This document shows positions 35,139 through 45,683 of a stretch of 64,000 nt of DNA, piece by piece. Origin of the DNA: Glandiceps talaboti. Taxonomy: Eukaryota; Hemichordata; Enteropneusta; Spengelidae. The position numbers and the translations under genes are program-made. The stretch covers positions 7,191,742-7,255,741 of the forward strand of contig NC_135565.1 of the NCBI RefSeq assembly GCF_964340395.1, given 5' to 3'. A model generated the notes under the pieces. It was not told the DNA's origin and did not search any database. It saw only the letters and a program-made list of their open reading frames with translations. Positions within the stretch are counted from its first letter, which is position 1, and each line of letters begins with the position of its first letter.

Positions 35139-35989
35139 GTATGATTAATACTATTTGTTAACTCAACGTAATGCAGTTATTAATGTAGAATAGTCATGTG
35201 ATTCACACAATGTGCATGTATCTAGATCTTTGACAATCAGCGGTTGATACTTGGTATGCCATAGGCCCACATGTCGTTTACAGACAAACTTGGCAAATTT
35301 GCTATGGTGTAAACTAACGGCAATACGTCCAATTCTGTATCCTCTGAAATATACATGAGTACGATTATGATGTCAATTACATAGCTGCGTTGATTGGGAC
35401 ATATTGCGTTGAAGTATTGGCCAGATTGAATTTACACACGCCTTCATATGTATTACTGGCGTGTTCCATTGAAATACTTTAGATTCTCCGAGCAGTTTCA
35501 ACTGAAATGAAACATCAGCCTTCGTTGGTGATATAACTTTGAGAATACATTTATTTTGGAATTAGATTAATTAGCAAGTGAACTCGTACAATCATTATTA
35601 CATTATTATAACACGAATGAGTATTAACGTTCCTGTGTTAAATTCTGTACATGTAAGTAGGTCAGAAACATACAAGTAAAACATCAAAGGGGTGTAGAAG
35701 TGTGTGTTACATACGCGTAGCATCATAGTCATATGATCCGAATGTAGCCCAAACGTTCTGCATAATCAGACGATGCGTACGTCAAAAGGGCGTTTTTCAC
35801 GTAACTGTAAATCGTCCAGTTAAGTTTTAGCCATTTTTCATATATCATATATCGTAATTTGTTATGCTAAAGTACGGAAATATAACTGTAACTTAATTGT
35901 AAGATTTTTCCTTTGGGTAATTGCATGAAAAATGTCTGAAGTAAAGACAAGTTTGAAAAAGAAGGTCATGTGACTTGGAAAGAAGATTC

Positions 35990-36082
35990 TAACGCATGCG
36001 TGCACATTTCACTCTTTCTCAGTCTTTCAAGTTTGTGTTCTGAACGCGTACCAAAACGCAACTTTCCACACGTCATTACGTG
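35990..36082 (+). other. Possible non-coding first exon with donor
   Basis: GC-richer stretch (AACGCATGCG, GAACGCGTACC, CACACGTCATTACG) ending ACGT/GTAAGT at about 36080. CACGTCA and ATTACGT are CRE/E-box-like words. No TATA is evident. It could be an alternative start for the exon at 36289. Confidence 0.2.
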
Positions 36083-36288
36083 TAAGTATGCATAATCATA
36101 TTATTTATTATTATTAGTTGGTAGTACATCAAATTATTTCATGTCCTTCACATTAATGACTGAATATCGGCTATATCTGTCGTAGAGATTCAGCATATAA
36201 ATAAATATGTTGAAATACTGGGCTAGATTTTCGACGTAGAATTGTTACCATGCTGGTGACTGTGGTACTGAACATTTGTTATTTCCAG

Positions 36289-36461
36289 CATCACTTTTAG
36301 GCATTGACAAAAGCAAACAAAATAGCAGAATAGTACAGAGTAAGAAACTTGGAAGAAAAAGCATGGTTGGGATGCAAACGTATTCACTGTTTGAAACGAT
36401 CATTTTATCAAATGATGAACGTGACCTTGAACTTTTGTCCATCTCCCCCAAACTTTTATAG
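36289..36461 (+). CDS. Candidate terminal exon of a small plus-strand gene (exon B)
   Basis: A good acceptor (TTTGTTATTTCCAG) precedes a phase-1 frame of 57 codons (SLLGIDKSKQNSRIVQSKK..., ending LSISPKLL) to TAG at 36459. Composition is protein-like and basic in the first half. The minus-strand frame over the same bases lacks splice context. Product unknown. Confidence 0.27.
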
Positions 36462-36863
36462 CGTGGGAAATCTTTTCATATGCTGACCGCATTAATACTG
36501 AAAGAGACATGACGGGACACGGGACATTACAGCCTATATATTTGATTGCCTGCCACTTAATTAATAGTCTTCATCCTCATTGAAGTATAATTTGTGCACG
36601 TGTCCCAATATAATATGTAAGGCTCGTTAACTGGTCACGTGGGAGTCAGGTCAGACAAACATTACTGGCATTTAGATTGGATAACAGAATGGCCTGTGGC
36701 GCCCATGTTGTTTGTCCATATGTTGAGAAAACGAAAACATTTAATGAGGCTTTCCAACATCTTATGTTGGTTCTGAATTTCGAATTTTTGACTGCTTTTA
36801 ATTCTTAACAATAGTCAGAATACAATAGTAAGAATTGTCAGAGGTGTATCAATTGTTTCAAGC

Positions 36864-36939
36864 ATGGAGGATCTAGCTGGCAACTACGTCACAGGATTAA
36901 GTATCATACATCGTTGGGTCCTTATTCTGTGTATTATAC
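36864..36939 (+). CDS. Candidate signal-peptide exon of a second plus-strand gene
   Basis: ATG at 36864 opens 25 codons plus one base: a polar start (MEDLAGNYVTGLSIIHR) then hydrophobic WVLILCII, ending at a consensus donor C/GTAAGTATAC. The phase-1 donor after a signal-like helix is the same layout as exon 1 of the Ig gene, which points away on the other strand. The next exon was not found nearby; the 24-kb stretch to the phase-1 exon candidate at 61718 is filled with repeats and the LTR element. It is not sequence-similar to the Ig gene exon 1. Confidence 0.35.
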
Positions 36940-37679
36940 GTAAGTATACGTTTTATAAAGTCAGAGTGTGTTTTTTTCGAAGATGATAACAGTGTTTAAG
37001 CTCAAGTGATTCAACAGATCTTTCGAATTATCAAGAAATTGTTGATAATATGGTGGGCGTTGATACCCTAGGTCTCTTGACCTTTGCACACTATTTTTCC
37101 TTTAATTGTAGCAGATAATGACAGGTTTTGTGTTGCCATAGGAACAATAAAAATTTATAGAAAGAAACATAATTCTGTTAGTCGTAGTAAAGAAGCATAT
37201 TTTTCAAAAAACATCGACTCATGCTGACGTCGATATTTAAGGACATAGCTATTGAAAACTGTCACAGCAACTGAACTATAAATAGACCCGAAACTAAAAT
37301 GTAATCTATTAAGTTAAACTTAAAGTGTTGTTCGTATAGTGTCATACAGTATAATAAATTTGTATAATAAATGACCATCTGCCTAACATCTACGGTACCA
37401 ACCATGACTTGCTATTAACGACAACTACTATATTACCTAAAGTAATCATGTCGATAAATCAACATAGCCTAAATATGCCGCAGCAAAACCAACAAAACAT
37501 TGGAATTCTACATGTATATCTGACTTACTTTCTGAAAAAAAATATCAGAGACTGATTGCACTGGACATTTTTTTCTAATTGATTTGTGTATTTTTCTGTT
37601 CTCCCTTTACTGTATATTTTGCCAAAAGAATACTGGTTAATATTCAGACTGTCAACACTTTGCTATTTCCTTGTGCCAC

Positions 37680-38446
37680 AAGCTTGACTATTTTATTCCC
37701 TATCCAAAAATTTAAAGTATAATTTCATACATACTATCTACTTAACTGTTGGCTCATTTGACTTTGGTATGTTGTACATTTTTAGGCATGTTTTGAGGAT
37801 TTTATAAGGCTTAGCTTGTAATTTTGTTATTTTAAAGAATATTAAAACAATTGGCGTGTTGGAAGATACTGTTTTCTGATTAGTACACCCATGCCATGAT
37901 ACGTTCGCATTATGTTGAGTTTACTTGGACTGTTTTTCATAGGTGGGCCATTTTTTACTGTTCTAGTCTCTTACCGTTTCAGTTTTTGTTCTGTCGTCCT
38001 TTTTTTACACACTTTTCAAAATCTTATTGGATTCGCTTACTTTGTTTACATTTGGCCCTTGCAAAAGACTGTCTGTGCACAGTCAAAACGTCGGGTTTCA
38101 AATGAAGCAGAAGTTTTAGTCAGACATGAACGTGTCCTTTACATCAAATACAACTTACGCCATACTCAAGTCAATATGTGTTGAAAAGTTGTGGGACAAT
38201 TTCCCTATATTTGTGCTATGAACTCGAATTATAATGTCGTAATTAAATCCTAACTGACTTTGAACTCTGCCAGGTAATCCCACTATGACACGTGTTGTAC
38301 ATGTGTTAGCAATTTTATGAAGAGAATCAATAGTAAAGTCCTTTCTGGAAACGAATAAGTCAGTAGACATGAGCATGGGGGCTCACCACGTCACAACTGC
38401 TTTGTGAGAGTGAGTGTGTTGTGTGGTCTCCTGTGACAGGAACAAA
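37680..38446 (+). repeat. Segment P, copy 1 (repeated at 60358-61124)
   Basis: About 765 bases shared with 60358-61124 at roughly 90-95 percent by eye, starting near AGCTTGACTA and ending at CAGGAACAAA. Both copies include a hairpin GACTGT-CTGTGC-ACAGTC followed by AAAACGTCGGG and an open frame (QKTVCAQSKRR, NEAEVLVRHE, VLYIKYNL). Part of it is also related to the Y flank of the LTR element (48683-48910). Confidence 0.85.
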
Positions 38447-38952
38447 CTCCATGGCTGCGGCATCAACCCACCCAAAATCAATTGAGTGCTAACAATGCAC
38501 CTTTGAAACGTACCAAATATTGAACTACTTACTCCTTCCCCTCCCTGAAAACCAGTTCTAACGCTGTCAATAGTCAACGCAATATACAAAGATACCTTAT
38601 ATCGAACTCTAACCTATACAGTCATGTTTTGTGAACTATGATAACTGTAACAAATATCAATTTTCCAATATCCTCACATATCTTAATAGCCAGGGGTGGC
38701 GTTCGTCATTTTTAACTGGCTGGGGGGGGGGGTATTTGTTAGGATGGGGGCTTTTAAATAACGTTTTCGAAAACACTACTTGAAGTGTGGCAGGGGGTGT
38801 CACTATGGAAGACAACAAGAAATGTCACCATGGTGACGTGATATGCCGAACCGTAATGTCACAAACTTTTCGACAATGTGAGAAGGGGTGACCCCCTCCC
38901 ATGCTGAAATCGAACATAAGGACATATAAGAAGCCATTTAGAGGCAATGTCA
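38447..38952. other. Non-coding stretch between segment P and the X flank
   Basis: Holds a short poly-G (38725-38734) and a CCACCATGG-like block repeated with GTGACG. No exon or element end recognised. Confidence 0.4.
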
Positions 38953-39482
38953 AACTATGCATATAATGTCAAGCAATCTAATATTGACTAGAAGTCAGCT
39001 TACATCTAATCCCAAAACATAGAGAAAGAGGTTTCGATGCGACTAGCACACTTTCATCAGGCTAATCAGAGAAATTACGAAAACAAACCAAAGTATTAGA
39101 AAATCTGAACGTACAAAATAAACTAATCACATGACAAAATAGGAGGGAATGGAACTCCGCAAATGTCTAGTATTGAATTCCTGTAGGTCCATAGTCATTC
39201 AGTCTATGACGATACATCGTTCAGAATACGCGCATCTGTATACTTTCTAATTGTGTTATTTCCGTATCTGGGTTAGGTAAATGGCAAATGATCGTGGCTG
39301 ATAGAACATTGTCTACTAGAATATGTCCTGTCGTTCTGAAGTGGGGTACAACATATACAGATCAATCTTTTCAGCTTGTTTTGATATTTGAGCGATGGCA
39401 ATTCATTCTCATATCGAAAGGGTGTGTTGTCGTGCTGACGTACTGAATATTGCATATATATATAATATTCTATAATTAAAAT
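38953..39482 (+). repeat. X flank, copy 1 (left flank of the full-length LTR element)
   Basis: 530 bases that by eye are identical to 49339-49868. In both places the segment is followed by ATAC and the LTR. The left edge of the match shares AACT with the LTR fragment that precedes copy 2. Confidence 0.95.
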
Positions 39483-39486
39483 ATAC
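39483..39486. repeat. Target-site duplication ATAC (left)
   Basis: ATAC before the 5' LTR matches ATAC right after the 3' LTR (48461-48464). Confidence 0.85.
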
Positions 39487-40170
39487 TGTTACGAGTCACA
39501 GATCTAAATTATGTCCATTCAGGATATTTTGGTAAATTTTCATTATGAACTCTAAATTGAAGTCAAAAAGCATTTAAACTTTGTACAAACAGTGACATTC
39601 CGTTGCGTAACAACATAGGTCTTTGACATCTCTACATGGGGTGTTTCTGAATTGTTTGTACCAGGTACGATTGAATTGTCAATAAGTTTTATTATGACAT
39701 GACTATTTTATGGTCTTTGAGATATGAACTTGTATTACTAATCTAGGGAAGGTGATTGGATATTAGATCTCGGATGATGTCTTTCATCATAAGACTTAAG
39801 AATACGTCATACTCTAAGAATAGAGATTTTGTGTAAACTTTGAAATGTATTTAAGTTGGGTTTTTAGCCCAGCTCGAGAGGAGAGGCGGAGACGGAGATT
39901 GGTCATGTAATAAAATCAACCAAGTGGTTAGCTTGGCGTTCGTTGAACCAGATACGTATGTTACGTTGTGAGTTCTACTCAACACAAGCCAAGTCGGTAC
40001 GGTACCTCGTAGAAGAGATGGTTTGAGAAGAAACTAGTTGGTCGGCTAATTCAACGTTATAGTCTTAAATGGAACAGACTGACGATTGGAACAGCAGTGC
40101 GAGTGAGTACTTCCCCAATTGAACATTAAATATCGATAAACTGCACAGTAAGCCGATCAACAGCGTTTCA
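39487..40170 (+). repeat. 5' LTR (LTR A)
   Basis: 684 bases, TG to CA. TATTTAAG at 39848-39855 is the best TATA-like box and AATAAA at 39909-39914 a possible polyadenylation signal, which would give a short R region. Identical by eye to LTR B. Confidence 0.95.
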
Positions 40171-40171
40171 A

Positions 40172-40189
40172 TGGTGGAGTAAATCCGGG
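40172..40189 (+). promoter_or_regulatory. Candidate primer-binding site
   Basis: TGGTGGAGTAAATCCGGG begins two bases after the LTR end. It starts with TGG, the complement of the universal tRNA CCA end. I could not assign the tRNA by eye. Confidence 0.5.
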
Positions 40190-40391
40190 GCTTGGCCATG
40201 TATCTGGTTCTTGAACTGACATTGTATTCTCCGAAACTAATGAACTCCGAAATGAACGATTGACACTTGAGTAATACACTGTAACAGTTGTATGATTGAA
40301 CTTGATGGACCGCACCCAGTATGTTCGTTTGCCGTAACTATATGAACACTGATGTATTAATGATTAACGCTTTTTCGACTTACAACACATA

Positions 40392-43300
40392 ATGGGACTT
40401 GACCTATTGCCGCCCAAATTTACAGGCGATGAAATAGTGAAGAAATGGCTTTGTAAATTCGATGCATTTATTAGTTTGAAAGGATACAACGATGACCAAA
40501 GTTTGCATACCTTCACTCTATTGCTAACTGGAGAGGCCGAACGATGGTTTGTATCATTACCAGAAGAAGTTGCAGTCAACTGGGCTTACGTGCGACAGGC
40601 TTTCATAGGGCGTTTTCAAGATGGGGGTCCAAGATGGAAGGTGGACCAAGACTTGCAGAGAATCAAACAAAATGACGATGAGAATATTGAAGAATATGCG
40701 TCTCGTGTAAGGGACATATTGTGTCGTTATGGTAGAGATATTAATGGCGAGGAAATCTTGAGTATTTTTTTGCAGGGGATGAAACGTTCGTTATTTGGAC
40801 CTGTTGTTCTGAAAGAGCCAACGAGCTTCAGAGAAGCAGTAAATTTTGCACGTTTAGCAGAAATGGTACAGGATTTGGATGGTCAAAGGAAAATGGGAGT
40901 GGAAAAGTCAACATCGAATCCAGGGGCCAGCGACCGTGACATCCTTCAGCAAACATGTGACTCTCTTACTGACGCACTCAACTTGAATACCCGTCTACAT
41001 GAACAGCTTATTTCGAAGATGACATCACAAGACAAGCCAAACAGGGACGATCAACATTTCACAAGTCATGCGGTAAGACAGAACACTTTCACATCTGATC
41101 CATACTCTCGAGAACTTAAGACTAATAGACATGGACCAACTTATGGAGGTCAACAGATCAGATCAGGTGAACCAGTATGTCGATTATGTAACAAGCCAGG
41201 ACACACTAGCCCTTCATGTGAAATGCACAGTGATCGTCAGTTAAATAGTAATACATATAATGCTAACTTGTCTATTAATTCACCTACGCTTAGCAGTATT
41301 AGTACAGATAAGATGCATAATAGCAATTTGATTAATGTTAGGATTTATGGTAAGAATGTTAATGCTTTGGTCGATACAGGTTCTTCAGTTACAGTAGTTA
41401 CGAGTAAATTATTGAAGGAAATACCAGAACTTAGACGTGTACAAGTAGTAAAGTCTTCTCATGATTATATAACAGTAGCTTCAGGTGGTAGGTTACCAGT
41501 TCGAGGTTTAATTAATATTCCAGCTATTATAAATAATCGTAGTGTCCTTATGCCAGCTCACCTTGTAGACAATCTTAATAAGCCACTAATCATAGGTGTC
41601 GATTTCATGAAAATGCATAGAGCGATTATAGATATGGCCAAGAATAAATTGCGTCTTCGTTCGAAGCTATTTATGCGATCTGCTGACAAATATTTAATTC
41701 CTGCGAAATCAGAATGTATTATATCTGCGCGGCTTCCATCTCACGTTGGTGATGGAATACTTGGCACCACGCCTAATATTAAATCTTTGTGTCACCTTGG
41801 CTTAGTAACAGCGCGTGTACTGGCTAAAACTGAGAATGATTTAGTTCCAATTAGAATTGCTAATGCAAGCGACAATGATGTTACTTTGAGGAGGAATACA
41901 AGGCTAGGTGTTTTTAAACCACTATCTGATGGTGATCAATTGTATAATATTGACTTGGGCGCTAATCAGACGTATCCCCCTATTGCTAATCCTTTGACAC
42001 GGGAACAGAGAGAATTCTTTTCTGATTTTGACTGGACTGACCATGACTTATCTGACCAACAACTTGAACAATTACAGTCAGTTCTATGGCAGAATAGGGA
42101 TGCTTTCGTTGATAAATCAGGGACGTTAGGTTATTGTGATGTCATTAAGCATAGAATTGAATTAAATGAGAATGCAAAACCTGTCTCTCGGCCACCATAT
42201 CGTGTCTCCCCAGACAAACGCAAAGAAATAAGGTCTCAGTTAGATAATTTACTTGACCAGGGTGTTATTACACCTTCAACTTCACAGTATAGTAGTCCAC
42301 TGTTATTGGTCAAGAAACCGTCAGGTGCGTATAGACTAGTTATTGATTATAGGGAATTAAATAAACAGACAGTGCCAATCGTATTTCCCTTGCCTGGTTT
42401 GCAAGATTGTCTAGACATGATAGGAGATAAGTCTCCTAAATATTTCACTACCCTTGATATGACGTCTGGGTTTTGGCAGTTGGCAATAGATGAGAGGGAT
42501 TCCCACAAAACGGCATTTGTTAGTTTAGATGGGAAATATGAATGGAATACTTTACCTCAGGGTTTACGTAATTCTAGTGCTTCGTTTCAACAGACAATGC
42601 AGCATTTATTTCGAGAATTAATTTGGAGCCACCTCGTCGTCTATCTCGATGATCTTGTTGTGTACAGTAATACTTTTGATAATCATCTGCTTCATATAAA
42701 TAATGTTTTGACACGATTGCGAGAAGCAGGTTTGAAACTGGGTCCAAAGAAGTGCCACTTTGGTAGGAAGAAAATTAAGTTCTTGGGTCATATTCTGACT
42801 AAGGATGGTATCTCCGCGGATCCAGCTAAGATTTCAGCTGTTGAGAGTTTTCCAGTCCCTACAAATGTTTCTAAGGTCAAGAGCTTTCTAGGTCTGGCAG
42901 GTTTCTATCGCCGTTTTATCAGAGATTTTTCTAAGATTGCCCATCCACTTCATAATTTATTGCATAAGAACAAAGTGTTCAAATGGACGGATGAATGTCA
43001 ACAGGCATTTGATACCTTGAAACGAAAACTAGTGACAGCTCCATTGTTAGGATTTCCTCAATACAATGATCCGTTCATCCTGTATACCGACGCATCTGCA
43101 TTTAGTGTAGGGTACGTTTTAGCACAAAAACAGGATAAACTAGAACGACCGATTGCTTATGGTGGTCGTTCTCTAAGTTCGCGCGAACGGAAATATTCGA
43201 CGACAGAACGAGAAGCTATTGCTTTACTACATGGGTTATCGCAGTGCGACCCTTATCTAAGAGGTAATCGTTTTACGGTGATTACTGATCATGCTAATTT

Positions 43301-45683
43301 ACCATATTTGTTCAAAATGAAATCACCTAGTGGTAGAATAGCACGATGGATTATGCGAGTTCAAGAGTATGATTTCGATATTCAACACAGACCGGGCAAA
43401 AAGATTCCCCACGCGGACGGGTTATCGCGTAGAGAATATGAACAGGCAGGGAGCCAAAATTCTGACTTCAGTAACCCAGATACACCTGCATTTGAGCCTA
43501 CAATGAGCAATGACATAAAGGTCGACGACGATAACACTAGAGGGTCAAGTACACATATGGCCAATGTTAATATGGTGAATTTGGATAAGTCAAACAAATC
43601 AGATGACTCTGATATTGACATCAGTGAATTATATAACACCTTACAAACGGTTGCCAGTACAAATAGTGTTGAGACTAGTACTGATAGTCAATCCCAGGGG
43701 TCAGTCACAGTAAATGATGATTGTGTACTCAATAATGACTTACATTCCAATACGACAACTGATAGAATTTCGCGCTTACAGCATAGTGACAGTCATTTAG
43801 TTCCAATGATTAAGTTCTTAACAAGTGGGGATTTACCAAATGATAAAAAGTTGGCCAAACGTATCGCAAACACACAGGCAAATTATTTGTTGCTCAATGG
43901 AATTTTGTATCATTTATGGTCACCGTCGGGAAAGTCTGCTCTAGCTAAGGATTGTATTAGACAATTAGTTATTCCACGGTCACTTCAATTGTATGTAATA
44001 AAGCGGATTCACGATGACGTAACAGGAGGTCATCTCGGGACGTCGCGATGTTTATATGCAATTCGGTCACGATATTATTGGGATGGGATGAATAAGGATA
44101 TCACAGATTATGTAGCATCGTGTGCACGTTGTCATACTAGAAAGAGAGGTCGTCGGTTCAAAGGTCACTTAATTCCACTGAAAGTCACGGGAGTTATGCA
44201 TAGACTTGGCATGGATTTTTTAGGGCCACTGAAAAAGACAAAAAGTGGGAATGTGCATATTTTAGTTGTGACGGAATATTTGACTAAGTTTGCGTGGGCA
44301 TTCGCAGTACCTAATACGAAAGCAGAAACTGTTGCTAGAGTATTGTTTCGAGAAATATTTTGCACTTTCGGTTTTCCAAATTCTATTCTCTCAGATCAAG
44401 GTTCGTCATTTATGTCACATGTTATGAAAGAAGTTTGTCGCTATTTCGATATTACAAAGAAGCGTTCATCTCCGTATATGCCATCGGTAAATGGGCTGAC
44501 AGAACGTTTTAACAGAACTCTGATAGATATGATTTCTATTTACACGAATCGACTAGGTGATGATTGGGACATTTTTCTACCGTCAGTTTTATTCGCATAC
44601 AGGTCTACGCCACATGACACGACGAAAATGTCACCATTCAGGGCATTGTTTGGGGTCGAGCCAAGACTACCGGTTGATACTGAATTAATACCACAACTTG
44701 GTGCGTCACACAACGCGAATTTATTCTTAGAGGAAATGGCTCGGTGCCGCAATTTGGCTGTATCATTAGCGAAAGAGAATATCGAAAAGGCACAAGCAAA
44801 GATGAAAAAGAGATATGATAAATCTGCACAAGCTGAGAATACATTTAAAGTAGGTGACATAGTATATCTTCATCATCCGGCTGTGAAGCCCGGTTACGCC
44901 AAGAAGTTTCACAAATTCTTCCGCGGACCATATCGCATTAAGGAGCAAATTTCACCGGTAAATTTCAAACTGCAACATGTTGAAGGCACAAGACCTTATG
45001 GGAAAGTTATTCATGCTAACCGACTCAAGCATGCAAAGTTGAGACCACGACGTCTATTAAGTAATGATGATCAGGAATCAATTGATGAATCAGACAGTGC
45101 AACTCAGATACAGAGCGATAATCACTTATCACACCCAGTGAATGATGATAACGGTCGTGACTATCATATGTATTCGGATACAGAAATTTATGATTTATCA
45201 GACACGTCCAGTGAAAGTGTATCTGAATCAACTGATCACTCTATACAGCCAAGAAAAATAGATAAGAAAGTAGCTGTTAGAAAGAGAGCAGAAAGACGTA
45301 TCGCTCGTAAAATAGCACATAGCATACGTGAAACTCGTAGTAGTTCAGGGAATCGCGACGAAGTCTCAACCCATGAAAGTGCTGATACTTCCGATTCAAA
45401 CGATACAGTACGTTCAAATCGGTCCCCTGCGCGACATCCCATTGATTATGATAGTGACAGTTTGGCTGGAGAAAATGAATATGTTGGTGATGACACATAT
45501 TATCGTATAGAAAAGATTTTACGCGGACGATACAAAAATGGCATTTTAGAATATCTGATAAAATGGGAGGGATACCCTAATTCAGACAATTCATGGATTC
45601 CAAGGGATTACTTGAATGAAGTTGCCCTTCAATCTTTACGCGACAATCCAGTTGTCATTACGGGTAAGTCACGCCCAACTTAA
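40392..45683 (+). CDS. Gag-Pol polyprotein of chromodomain Ty3/gypsy element
   Basis: 1763 codons in one frame. Gag-like region 1-250; CCHC zinc knuckle C263, C266, H271, C276; aspartic protease DTG at 328-330; reverse transcriptase about 590-800 with YLDD at 751-754; RNase H with D900, E941, D966; integrase zinc-binding H1207, H1214, C1244, C1247 and a catalytic triad D1275, D1335, E1371 with the classic 35-residue D-to-E gap; GPY/F-type G1512-P-Y1514; acidic linker; C-terminal chromodomain about 1703-1751 with the aromatic Y1703/Y1704 and W residues of KWEGYPNSDNSW. Chromodomains bind methylated histone tails and steer integration to matching chromatin. Gag and Pol share one frame with no shift or stop. 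The start was chosen because in-frame stops lie just upstream. Confidence 0.96.
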   Translation: MGLDLLPPKFTGDEIVKKWLCKFDAFISLKGYNDDQSLHTFTLLLTGEAERWFVSLPEEVAVNWAYVRQAFIGRFQDGGPRWKVDQDLQRIKQNDDENIEEYASRVRDILCRYGRDINGEEILSIFLQGMKRSLFGPVVLKEPTSFREAVNFARLAEMVQDLDGQRKMGVEKSTSNPGASDRDILQQTCDSLTDALNLNTRLHEQLISKMTSQDKPNRDDQHFTSHAVRQNTFTSDPYSRELKTNRHGPTYGGQQIRSGEPVCRLCNKPGHTSPSCEMHSDRQLNSNTYNANLSINSPTLSSISTDKMHNSNLINVRIYGKNVNALVDTGSSVTVVTSKLLKEIPELRRVQVVKSSHDYITVASGGRLPVRGLINIPAIINNRSVLMPAHLVDNLNKPLIIGVDFMKMHRAIIDMAKNKLRLRSKLFMRSADKYLIPAKSECIISARLPSHVGDGILGTTPNIKSLCHLGLVTARVLAKTENDLVPIRIANASDNDVTLRRNTRLGVFKPLSDGDQLYNIDLGANQTYPPIANPLTREQREFFSDFDWTDHDLSDQQLEQLQSVLWQNRDAFVDKSGTLGYCDVIKHRIELNENAKPVSRPPYRVSPDKRKEIRSQLDNLLDQGVITPSTSQYSSPLLLVKKPSGAYRLVIDYRELNKQTVPIVFPLPGLQDCLDMIGDKSPKYFTTLDMTSGFWQLAIDERDSHKTAFVSLDGKYEWNTLPQGLRNSSASFQQTMQHLFRELIWSHLVVYLDDLVVYSNTFDNHLLHINNVLTRLREAGLKLGPKKCHFGRKKIKFLGHILTKDGISADPAKISAVESFPVPTNVSKVKSFLGLAGFYRRFIRDFSKIAHPLHNLLHKNKVFKWTDECQQAFDTLKRKLVTAPLLGFPQYNDPFILYTDASAFSVGYVLAQKQDKLERPIAYGGRSLSSRERKYSTTEREAIALLHGLSQCDPYLRGNRFTVITDHANLPYLFKMKSPSGRIARWIMRVQEYDFDIQHRPGKKIPHADGLSRREYEQAGSQNSDFSNPDTPAFEPTMSNDIKVDDDNTRGSSTHMANVNMVNLDKSNKSDDSDIDISELYNTLQTVASTNSVETSTDSQSQGSVTVNDDCVLNNDLHSNTTTDRISRLQHSDSHLVPMIKFLTSGDLPNDKKLAKRIANTQANYLLLNGILYHLWSPSGKSALAKDCIRQLVIPRSLQLYVIKRIHDDVTGGHLGTSRCLYAIRSRYYWDGMNKDITDYVASCARCHTRKRGRRFKGHLIPLKVTGVMHRLGMDFLGPLKKTKSGNVHILVVTEYLTKFAWAFAVPNTKAETVARVLFREIFCTFGFPNSILSDQGSSFMSHVMKEVCRYFDITKKRSSPYMPSVNGLTERFNRTLIDMISIYTNRLGDDWDIFLPSVLFAYRSTPHDTTKMSPFRALFGVEPRLPVDTELIPQLGASHNANLFLEEMARCRNLAVSLAKENIEKAQAKMKKRYDKSAQAENTFKVGDIVYLHHPAVKPGYAKKFHKFFRGPYRIKEQISPVNFKLQHVEGTRPYGKVIHANRLKHAKLRPRRLLSNDDQESIDESDSATQIQSDNHLSHPVNDDNGRDYHMYSDTEIYDLSDTSSESVSESTDHSIQPRKIDKKVAVRKRAERRIARKIAHSIRETRSSSGNRDEVSTHESADTSDSNDTVRSNRSPARHPIDYDSDSLAGENEYVGDDTYYRIEKILRGRYKNGILEYLIKWEGYPNSDNSWIPRDYLNEVALQSLRDNPVVITGKSRPT

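Noticed and set aside
39273-39455. Identical 60-codon minus frame in both X flanks
   Set aside because: Identity is explained by the duplication of X; there is no independent sign of coding.
43382-45510. Minus-strand and other-frame ORFs inside gag-pol
   Set aside because: Shadows of the long plus frame; no splice or promoter context.
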